NCBI GenBank assembly: GCA_035235625.1
Contig: CP141146.1
Span: 39,787,709-39,851,708 of the forward strand
Direction of reading: 5' to 3'
Source of the DNA: Saururus chinensis
Taxonomy: Eukaryota > Streptophyta > Magnoliopsida > Piperales > Saururaceae
DNA length: 64,000 bases
Positions 42,583-52,046 of the stretch are shown in pieces. The notes under the pieces are model-generated. The model saw nothing but the letters and a program-made list of their open reading frames with translations. It was not told the origin of the DNA and searched no databases. The translations under genes were made by a program, and so were the position numbers. How positions within the stretch are numbered: position 1 is the first letter of the stretch; each line of letters starts with the position of its first letter.

Positions 42583-45240
42583 TCTAAGGGATTTTGTTTT
42601 AAATGCAATGAGAAGTTTGTGCCCAGCTACCATTGCTCCCTCTGAGGCAACTTGCTCATCAAGGAGGTCGATGAGGAGGATATTTCATCATCCTAGGATG
42701 CACTGCCCCTTATGAGGGCGTGCTGCCAGAGATTTCTATGCACACCTTCTCCATAGCCTTTACTCCTCATACAATGTATGTCCAAGGTTACCTCAAGTGG
42801 CAACAGGTGGCCATCCTAATCGATAGTGAATCCACCCACAATTTCATTAATGATAACCCAACAATTAGGATGTTATGTGTCAGACTCCAAGCCATTTGAT
42901 GTCGTGATTGGTGATGGTAAGCATCTTCGAAGTGTTGGGGTGTGCGCACATGCTTCATTATCTATCCAGGGTCATACCTCCATCACCGACTTATTCTTAC
43001 TGCCCAAGAAGGGGGCGAACATGGTGTTGGGAGTCCAGTGGCTGCAAGAGCTTGGCGACGTAGTGTGGAACTTTCACAACATGCTCATGGACTTTGAGGT
43101 GCAAGGGCAGCAGGTGCGCATCCAAGGTTCTCAGTCAAGCTCCTTGCAGTCTGCCTAGTTAGTGAGTTAACTCTTTCGATTTGCCCTCCAAAGATTTTTC
43201 CTTCAGCAGTATGCAACAGTGGACGTGCACTGGGACAGCCTTCCGGAGGATCTACTTACTCTCTTGGTAGAGCATGAGGACATGTTTGCTGAGCCGAAGG
43301 GGCTACCACCAGTGTGGCCCCATGATCATCAGATTCCTATCATTCTAGGTGCTGCACCCACGAACGTCTAGCCTTACTATTATCCTCACATACAAAAGTC
43401 TAAGATCGAGCACTTGGTGTCAGACATGCTCTAGATAGGTATTATCCAGCCCAACGCTAGCTCTTTCTCTTCTTTGGTATTACTTGTCCGAAAGAAGGAT
43501 GAGACTTGGTGATTCTATGTGGGCTACAGAGCACTTAATATCATTATCGTCAAGGATAAGTATCCCATTCCAGTGATTGAGGAGTTACTTGACGAGTTGG
43601 ACGGAGCTACCGTCTTTAGCAAACTTGATCTTCGTTCAGGTTATCATCAAATCTGAATGTAGTTATGACAACCTTTCGCACTCATGATAGACATTTCGAG
43701 TTCTTAGTCATGCTGTTTGGATTGACCAATGCATCGGCCACCTTTGAGAGCCTAATGAATGATCTATTCCGCCCTTTCCTCTGCCAATTTGTCCTAGTCT
43801 TCTTTGATGACATATTGATCTACAACACATCATGGACGGACCACTTGGGCACCTTAAGTCTGTTTTCTCTACTTTGCAAGCTAATTCATTATTCCTTAAG
43901 CGCTCAAAGTGCTTCTTTGGCAGTGAACAGGTGGAGTACCTTGGCCATATTATCTCTTACAAGAGGGCTGCTACTGATCCTTCGAAGGTGGATGCTATGC
44001 TTTCATGGTTAACCCCCACTTGTGTTCAGGCACTCCACATATTTCTGGGACTCACAGGATATTATTGGTGCTTCATTAGTTTGTATGGTTTGATTGCTAG
44101 TCCTCTCATTGCACTTCTCAACAAGGGGGCATTTACATGGTCAGAAGCGGCCCAAGATGTGCTTGATAGGCTGAAGCGAGCTATGGTTATGCCCAGTGTT
44201 GGTTCCCCCATATTTTTGTCTCTCCTTTATTGTGGAGATGGATGCTTTAGATGTCGTGTCATCCTACTTCAGAAGGAACTACCTATTGCTTTCTTCAGCA
44301 AGACTCTTTTAGCCTATGAGAAGGAGATGCTTGCAATAGTGCATGCAATCACAAAATAGCATCCTTACCTGCTAGACCACCATTTCCTTATCCTCACCAA
44401 CAGTAAGCCTTTGAAATACTTCCTTGAGCAGCAGGTTTCTACTCCGGCTCAGCTGGGTCAACAAGCTCTTGGGGTATAATTACGAGGTGGTGTATAAAAA
44501 GGGGACATAAAAAATTGTGGCGGATGCACTCTCTTGCCGCCCTTCTGAGGGTTCATGCTTAGCGCTCTCAATACCCTCTTGCTTGTTTGTTCAAAATCTA
44601 CGGCAAGCTTATTTAGAGGATTCATTCGCCTGTGATTTGGTTGATTGTCTACACTTGGACCCCACTGTCATGCCCTTCTTTGTTTGGCAAGATGAACACC
44701 TCTTTTGGAAGGGGCAACTTTGGGTGCCGGATGCATTAGACCTCAGACAATGCATTCTTTTTCACTTCCATGATACACTATTTGCTGACCACAAAGCTCC
44801 CTTCTGGACATATAAGCCGGTCAGTTAGAGCTTCTTATGGCAGGGTCTTCGAAGGGTAGTTCAGAACTATGTTGCTGCTTGTGACGTCTATCAGCAAGAG
44901 AAGGCTACCACTACGTCAACTACGAGGTTACTTAAGCGCCTTCCTATTCCCAATAAGGTTTGGGAAGATGTGTCTATGGATTTTATGGAGGCCTTGCCAG
45001 TGGTGCAGGGCAAATCGATGATATTGGTGGTTGTGGATCATTTGTCCAAGTATGCGCATTTCTGTGCTTTGGGTCATCCGTTTACCGCCAAAACCGTAGC
45101 CAAGCTCTATGTTCAAGAGATCTCCAAGTTGCATGGCATGCCCTGCGCCATTGTCTCTAATAGGGATCAAATCTTTCTCTCTTAGTTTTGGCAAGAATTC
45201 TTTGCACTCCATGGTTGCTCTATCTCAACATGGACTAGTT
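42583..45240 (+). pseudogene. Ty3/gypsy zinc knuckle and pol (element B)
   Basis: Domains in order: zinc knuckle GFCFKCNEKFVPSYHC (42588-42640); aspartic protease with IDSESTHNFIND near 42819 (the usual DSG is DSE) and LPKKGANMVLGVQWLQELG; reverse transcriptase with [20 protein letters not shown] and DLRSGYHQI (43570-43655) and the catalytic FFDDILIYN (43800-43826); RNase H ending with LAYEKEMLAIVHAI (44310-44355); the linker DALSCRPSEG; and integrase from HHCC (second cysteine lost in CDVYQQEK) through SMDFMEALP (44970) to SNRDQIFLS (45155). The sequence stops at about 45240, before the catalytic glutamate. Many stops and frame changes make it non-functional. There is no 3' LTR. Confidence 0.92.
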
Positions 45241-45780
45241 GCAATGCATGAGTGAAAGAAGAAAAAAAATTGATCTTTGGATCTTGCTTAGTTGGCTCAG
45301 TATAGAAGATGGACAACACTCTTCCCCCACTTATGAACAAATCTTTTGGGGCTGCTTGAGATTTTTTGGGATCAATGTTGAGGTGTTTGTTCACTGGTAG
45401 AGCTGCGATGACCCTCATAGTTGGTTCACCCAATTTTTAAATTTGAGGGTTTCACCATGCGAAAGTTCACCTCAACACCATAGAAGAGGTTGTTGGACCT
45501 CATTCGACCAGAATCTTCATATGGAATGGTTTGGATGGCTAGGAAATTGTGGCTGAAGCTCTAACTAGAAGAGTAGAGCTACTAGTTCGTGCTTTCTCCA
45601 AGAACTGAACCAGGAGATAATAAGTCTGATCTAATTTAGTTTTATTAATAAAAAAAAGTATATTGAACAAAGTCTAGTTTAGTGGGTTATAAATGTAAAA
45701 AAATGTATATGAAAAAATTACTGATAGACCTTGAGGCAGGTGTGAGTGCCCTAAGAAAGTTTAAAGCTAAGAGTATAAGT
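45241..45780. other. No gene recognised
   Basis: Follows the broken integrase of element B directly. No gypsy motif or LTR boundary. The frame at 45182-45433 (minus) has no known similarity and overlaps pol. Confidence 0.4.
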
Positions 45781-46330
45781 CTTTCTAATGCCATAATTGA
45801 CTTTGGACCCTAATATTATGATCTATTAAGGCGTGTGTAGGCCTGTATTATTTATGTTTTTATTTTCTTTAATATTTTCAATTGTTGTTGTGATAATAAT
45901 TTTTTACTAACTTAAGATTAATGAAAGATTAATCAATGAGGATAGATAACTTTATATTAGGTAAGAATACTTAATTAAGATAAAGACTAGAATACCCTCA
46001 GAGGGGTTTAGGACTAGTTCATAGAGTGAACAAGGCATTTACCTGACGATTTGCTTTAGTTAATGAACCTATGACAGTTTTGAGTCTTGACCCTAGTCTC
46101 AAAGAGACTGATAGGATTTGGGTAGTCATTCTAGATCCTTGCTTGTTTGTCGAGCACAGATATAGTTCAAGATATTTTTTTTAGTCTTAGTTATATTAAT
46201 TAGTTATTAATTTGACCATGTTGTTGCACCTCCCATTTGGACGGAGCTCCACATGAGCATTTCACAACCGATTCTAAGTCTCTAACATCCTGCTTGGTCG
46301 GCATCTCTTACCACTTCTGTTCAGGATATT
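45781..46330 (+). mobile_element. Family X LTR fragment, internal part only
   Basis: Matches the middle of X ('ggtaagaatacttaattaag', 'ccctcagaggggttt', 'gttcatagagtgaacaagg'), aligning with 46580-47085, and stops at 'cttctgttcagg'. The next X fragment begins immediately afterwards with sequence that should lie upstream, so the two are partial copies joined in tandem. This copy is clearly more diverged. Confidence 0.7.
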
Positions 46331-47952
46331 TTTAATGGGCCAATGTGATGTTCAAACCTTTTGAGAGGTTAAAGACTTACCCGAGTGCAGAGAGGACTGT
46401 ACCCAATGTTGAATAATTACTCTAATGCCCTTAGGTGCATTACAACCAGTTTTCACAAAGATTTATTAAGATAACCCAAGGAGGGTTAGGGCACGATAGC
46501 TCGAATAATTCTTATATCATTAATGAATTTTATTATTGATATTATGATATGCTTGGACCTATGTAGTTCTGATTGTTTATGTTGTTCTTTGTTTCGATTT
46601 TTGATATTGATGTTGTGATAGTAATTTATCACTATCTTTAGATTATTGAAAGATTAATTAATAGGGTTTGATAGCTTTGGATTGGGCAAGAACACCTAAT
46701 CAAGATAAAGACTAAAATACCTCAGAGGGGTCTAAGACTAGTTCATACAGTGAACAAAGCCTTTGACCTGGCGATTTGCCTTGGTTGATGAACCGATGGC
46801 ATGTCTCGAGTTGTAAACCTTAGTCTAGAAGGGACTAATAGGGTTTGGGATAGTCATTCGGAATCCTGTCTTATAGATGAGCAAGATAGGGTTCAGAATG
46901 ATTTCCTAAGTTTTAGCTCTATTGAGGAGCTGCTGATTTGACCGTGTAGTTGCACCTCCCCATTGGAGGGAGTTCTTCGTGAGCCGGGCTCACTGCAGAT
47001 CTATTGAGGATCTTTTAGTGTACACGCAATTAGGGTCACTGACATCCTGCTTGGTTGGCGTCTCTGACCACTTCTGTTCAGGTGCAGTTGTGGGTCATGC
47101 CCTTCCACTCCGGTCAAGTCCTTATGGGCTAGGTTGGGAGATGGCACTTCCTGGTGGATTCCAGGGGCTTGGTGGATTCCAGGGTGTTTCTTATCATTTG
47201 TCACTTAGGTTGACATCTGATGTGTCTATCTGTCTTTGGGATTAGACGGGAATATTAATTATCGAACAATGGTTCGAGAAATAATTAATAACATTGATTG
47301 ATATTGCTTGTTTAATTAGAACAAGTGGAATGATTAAAGGACTTGCATAAAATGTAGGTTGCTTGAAAATACTTAAGCATTGCATGGGTGATGCTATACT
47401 TCTTAGTATAGTGTAGTTTTTAGGCAAAACTACGTTTGGATCCGATCTTGTTGGAAACATTGGAGATGTTGTCTGATGAGTACATAGGCAACTAACATCG
47501 GGTGATGTTGGCCCGATCCAAAAAATACTAATAAAACCTTTTGTCCATTGGATGCTCTTCTCCTGAAGGCGAAGATGCTCCATTGTGGTTGTGGTTATTG
47601 TTTGGTTTGCTTTATTGTAGATTCTCCAGGCCACAACAAGTGAGACCAAGGCAGGCGAGCTCAAGAGGTTTTCACATTTTTGAAACTCCGATACGTAAGT
47701 GTACCTTAAGCGTGAGAGTCAACTTGTTATTTATTTTCAGACGGGTGGTAGACTTGTACTTAGATGGATGAGCTGGTCTTTATGAATTTTTAGATGTTAA
47801 ATAATATCATATGATTTGATATTCGTATTTGTGAACCCCAGTTATCATGACTTGGATATTTAATCAAAGGGTTTGTTTTGTATTTAAAGAAAAAAAAATT
47901 TACCTACCGTTTGTGCTATTTAAAAATGCTTTTAAAAATCTGGGTCGTGACA
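46331..47952 (+). mobile_element. Family X LTR, 5' truncated
   Basis: Begins inside X ('aatgggccaatgtgatgttc') and runs to the intact LTR end AATCTGGGTCGTGACA at 47952. It is nearly identical to 53695-54820 over more than 1 kb. It includes a leader stretch with 'cctggtggattccaggggc' twice in tandem (47150-47185), and module M1. Confidence 0.82.
47421..47520 (+). repeat. Conserved LTR module M1 (X at 46331)
   Basis: Same order as at 36451: GGATCCGATCTTGTTGG, then 'tacataggcaactaac', then 'gatgttggcccgatcc'. It is 430-530 bp from the LTR end. Confidence 0.75.
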
Positions 47953-48492
47953 AGGATTAGAATGGATCGGTTTGGGTTGAATTGTATGTTGGGTGATTGT
48001 CAGACAGTAAGAGTGTGCATAATTGTACAAGCATAACGTACAGATTATGAAGTAAAAAGTAAGCATAATTAGTGAGATATAAGTAAGAGGGCGACAATTG
48101 GGTTGACTCTGAGGAGCTTCATTTGATGATGTCAGTGTAAGATGATTTGGCCATAAGGTGGATGGTGAAGTATGTAAAATTGTAAGGGTTTGATGTATGA
48201 TGTGTTATGATCATGATGTGGATGGGTAAGTGAAGTTTGTTGCCTTGATGAACTGGGGTTTCGATCGGGCTCAGCTTCGGTTTGATTAGTTGAGGACTGT
48301 GAGTTTGTGTGGCATAATTGTATCGCATAATATACTTAATTCAAACTTGAATTATAAGCACAGCTAATGATAGCGTTGTGAGTTTGAGACATGAAGGTTC
48401 GACGGATTAAGTTCCGTGTTTGAGCTGGCCGCTAATGAGTCGGCCGAGCATTTCTCATGTCTTGCCACGGTGTTTATCCTGCGGGATGTTGT

Positions 48493-48687
48493 CTGTGTAC
48501 TGTATAGAGCATCGGACGTCTGATGCTCTACTGAGAGGACGTATGTTTCTGATTTGGTCTGCGTGCTGTATAAGCCCAGACGTTTGATGCTCTCTTGAGA
48601 GCGATGTACATTTCCGACTTTGTCTGTGTGCTGTATGAAGCCCAGACGTCTGATGCTCTGTTGAGAGCATTGTATGATTCCGCCCAA
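48493..48687 (+). repeat. 65-bp tandem repeat, 3 units
   Basis: Units start CTGTGTGCTGTAT at 48493, 48559 and 48624 and contain 'agacgtctgatgctct', then 'tgagagc'. Confidence 0.85.
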
Positions 48688-49002
48688 GAGTGGCACTGTG
48701 TGTTTTCTGCCAAGAGTGGTGGGCAATTATATGGCACTATAAGACCCGTTATGGTGGGCAACTGTATGACCCCTTATGTGTGAGTGTTTATGTTTGCGCT
48801 CTCAGGTAAGTAGTATCATGGATCTACTCTTACCTATTTGATCCAATGCCCTATGAGCATTGGTGTGCCTTACCTTCGGAAAAGTTCATGGTGTCTAGTC
48901 ACTCCCCAGAGGTTAAGGTGTTGCCCCAGTGGCATTCTTTTCCATTTTGACGTTGGAGCTTATTAGTTGTAATGAGCTTCAATGGTCATTGATATGTGTA
49001 TG

Positions 49003-49400
49003 ATTATGAGTATGAGCACAACTGTAAGGATATGAGTATGAGCACGACTGTAAGCATATGAGTATGAGCACGACTGTAAGCATATGAGTATGAGCATGAC
49101 TGTAAGCGTATGTGTATGAGCACAACTGTAAGAGTATATGTATGAGTACGATTATGAGAGTATGTTTCTAAGTAAGACAGTAAGTATATGATTTTGAGTA
49201 AGACTATATGAGTAAGGTCGTACAAGTATGATTATACGAGTAAGGTCGTACAAGTATGTGTAAGCTATATGAGTAAGCATCTGATTGTACGAGTAAGGTC
49301 ATACAAGTATGTGTAAGCTGTATGAGTGAGCATATGATTGTATGAGTAAGGTCGTACAAGTATGTGTATGTTGTACGAGTATGCGTACGATGGTACAAGT
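49003..49400 (+). repeat. ~21-bp repeats, 'gtatgagcacgactgtaag' type
   Basis: More than ten imperfect units of TATGAGCACRACTGTAAGC. They grade into 'gagtaaggtcgtacaagtat' units near 49200. A few degenerate units exist in the other Y copy (61870-62100). Confidence 0.85.
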
Positions 49401-49448
49401 AAGTTTGTATAACCTTGGATAAGGGTGTTTGTGTAAGTTTAATTTGAT

Positions 49449-49620
49449 GGTATGATTTTGGCACGATGGTGCCTTTGGTATGACTTTGGCACGATAGTGC
49501 ATTTGGTATGACTTTGGCACGATAGTGCATTTGGTATGACTTTGGCACGATGGTGCATTTGGTATGATTTTGGCACAATAGTGCCTTTGGTATGATTTTG
49601 GCACGATGGTGCATTTGGTA
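49449..49620 (+). repeat. 28-bp tandem array, 6 units
   Basis: Exact 28-bp period from 49449 (starts at 49449, 49477, 49505, 49533, 49561, 49589). Each unit contains GGTATGAYTTTGGCACGAT and 'ggtgcattt'. It is absent from the other Y copy, so it expanded after the copies separated. Confidence 0.93.
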
Positions 49621-50278
49621 TGATTGTATGCGTATGAGCATGATATTGATATGCCTATCTGCTTCATGTTTGAGTTGCATGAACGCATGTATTTATGAAC
49701 TTTGTGAGTTCATTGTTTTGGATTCCCCTATTGGGTATTTTCCTACTGAGTATGAAAATACTCATTACCCTACTTTTTAGCCCCGTTGTATGGGAGGTTT
49801 TGCAGGTTGTGCGGAGAGCTCTTGGAGATGGATGCTCATTTCAGTGGTGGATTGATTCCCGTTGACTCAGGTATATGCTTCACTCACTGCGAGTTTATTT
49901 GTGCCATGATCCGATGTATTGGGTGAGATGAGCGTTAAGATGTTTATCATTATGGACTTTCATTTGGATTAGTCTGTGGACTGTTATGGGACTTGCACTC
50001 AGGGATGCCTGGGAGAGATTTGTATTTAAAGTCTATGATCATAGCAATTTAGTCGTACGTGTGTTTTCGAGTAGCGCCTGATGATATTTGCTTTGGCCGT
50101 ACGATGTTTGACCATATGATGAAAATATTTAGATGGTAAATGGATGTTTAGTGTTTTAAATTATAAACTGTTTTATCAGGTTTTGATTTTGTTATTTTTC
50201 CTTCGATTTACAGATGTTATATTGCAAAAATTTTCCATGAATTTTAAGGAAAATGTATGAAAAATCTCGGGCATTACA

Positions 50279-50589
50279 TTAATAGCTTAGTATTTGCTTT
50301 AGATTGGTATTTGGATGTAAAATTATATTGGTTCAGTTAGTGGCCCGGGCTAGTCGAACCACTAACTGGCGTGTTCACCTAGGGAATTGGACCGGCCTAG
50401 TTTGGGTTGGGCACGACTCCCTAGGGGATTGGTCGTCCCCTATATTGGTTGATCCTCTTCTTGTTTTACAGTTATGCTATTGGAATTACTCAGACTTCTC
50501 CCCTTTCACTGCGTTAATACTCCTTGATATCAATTGTGCCTATATCAGGCACATCAGATGCACCAAATACACTACAGGCTTAGGTAATT
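50279..50589. other. Unclassified, between Y and X LTRs
   Basis: Not alignable to the Y end or the X start seen elsewhere. It may be the diverged 5' part of the following X LTR. No coding motif. Confidence 0.4.
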
Positions 50590-52046
50590 AGGATGGTGGA
50601 AATTAATTTGAGGGGCCCAATTAGGTTGCCCAAGGGGAGAGATTTGGGCCCAACTTCTAAGGGGATTAGGGTTATTAATCACCCTTCTTATAAAAAGGCC
50701 ACCTAGGGCTTATTTAGGGGAGCTTTAGCTAGAAAAGGAGAAAAGAGAAGGAGTCACAAGAGGCGTTTTGACAAGGCCAATCTGCGATGGAAAAGAATAG
50801 TGAGCATGAAGACCAACAGTGGATCGACAACAACCCAGCACTCGAGGTAGCATCACTGAATAGCTGAAGTTGTTCTATGGAGTAGTTTAATTAGGGATGC
50901 CCTAATTTTAAATTGGGTAATGGGATTTAATTGCATTATTAATTTATTAAAAAAGAGGAGGACAAGGCGTTTAAGGAGGCAGGTGGGGATCATTCGGCCT
51001 TCCACCATCGGCTGGCATCTGGTGTTTGTTGATCGGTTGTCAGTTGCCATTTTCTATTGTTTTTTACCACATCAGAGGAGTTGTGCCGATGGGAGAAGCC
51101 ATTGTCGCCATCCTCCCCTCTTTTCTTATCTTAGTTCGATTGATCAAATGCTGAGAAGAGGGGATGTAGTGGTGTGCCCGCCCACCACTGTTTGGCCAAT
51201 CCTCTATCTCTCGCCTTCCACTTTTCATCCCAGTGGAATCCCCACCACTAAGATCTGGCAAAGGGTGATTGTTACCACCGCTGTACTTCTTCTGCTCTTC
51301 TTCAACCCCATTGGGTGGCAGACATTTGAGGCGAAGGCGCTACTGCCACTACCCCGCTAAATCCCCATATTTTCTTTTGTCACCAACTAGATATGGGAGG
51401 ATCTCACGCCTCAAACTAAACCACCAGAAATGCCGGGGTAGACAACTCTTTGTAATGAGTAAATAAGAAAAGGGAGTGGGTTCAAGGGAAAGCGGAGGTG
51501 TGGCAAGCATTGCCTCCACGGCCCAATGGCCTCCAAAGGCTATAAAATTCACCTCCAGTGAGCTATAAGGAAGAAAGGGATCGGGCGGGCTCTACCAGAG
51601 GCATAATGTCTGCCATGGCTAGGAGGCGTCTCTGTGAAGGAGATGACTTCTGGACTGAGGGATTTATCCCTAGTTTTGTTTAGCCATTTAAAAAAATAGA
51701 ATAAAGTGTTGAACTGAGTCCGGTTCATACTTTCACTTATTGGAAAAACTTATGAAAATTATCATTAGAACCAAAGTCTCTTAAGAATGACCTGAAATTT
51801 AGACCTAGGAAAAGTTCTAATGTTTGTAAAACAACTATTTTACCTTTGTAGCTGAGTCACGGTTCAATTACCTAACTTTGGGCTCTAGTTCATGGGCCTA
51901 TGAGTCGATTTAAAAATTGGAAAAGTATCTAGTGAGAGTTACATGTGTACCCTAGACATGGACAAAAAACATAGTGAGTAAAAATCATAGTAAGTGGGTA
52001 ATTGACCATTTTACCGCTAGGGTTAAGGGTGAACCATTAAACAAAC
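50590..52046 (+). mobile_element. Outer family X LTR, part 1
   Basis: Matches X from just before the promoter: TATAAAAA at 50689, 'ggatcgacaacaaccc' at 50822, and the leader to 'gggttaagggtgaaccatt'. It is interrupted at 52047 by another X LTR and continues at 54950. The frame at 50920-51360 lies in the leader and is not a gene. Confidence 0.72.
50689..50696 (+). promoter_or_regulatory. TATA box of outer X LTR
   Basis: TATAAAAA in the context 'cttataaaaaggccacctag', matching 'tttataaaaaggcc' at 52428 in the nested copy. Confidence 0.6.

Larger units (their letters stand above)
47953..50278 (+). mobile_element. Family Y LTR, 5' truncated
   Basis: Aligns with 60820-62805 ('gattgtcagacagtaagagt', then 'ggcattcttttccattt', then 'actgagtatgaaaatactca') and ends CGGGCATTACA at 50278. 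It carries three tandem arrays (48493, 49003, 49449) that are absent or much shorter in the other Y copy. The 5' half is missing and the X LTR end abuts it at 47952. No coding sequence. Orientation is inferred from the ends. Confidence 0.7.

Noticed and set aside
39021..42590. Mutator-type element with 9-bp target duplication at 39032-42577
   Set aside because: A 9-bp match needs a mismatch and there are no terminal inverted repeats, whereas a perfect 5-bp duplication with TG...TA ends and homology to other L LTRs fits a solo LTR.
45182..45433. Minus-strand 83-codon open frame after gypsy B
   Set aside because: It overlaps the plus-strand integrase of B at one end and has no recognisable motif in the rest.
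47242..47664. 140-codon minus-strand open frame also seen at 36317-36694
   Set aside because: The similarity between the two reflects DNA-level homology of two X LTRs spanning module M1, antisense to the LTR. The frame is not open across all copies.
49204..49680. 158-codon repetitive open frame encoding His/Cys-rich repeats
   Set aside because: It is an artefact of the 28-bp and 21-bp tandem arrays. A 28-bp period shifts the frame in each unit, so the apparent protein repeats have no meaning.
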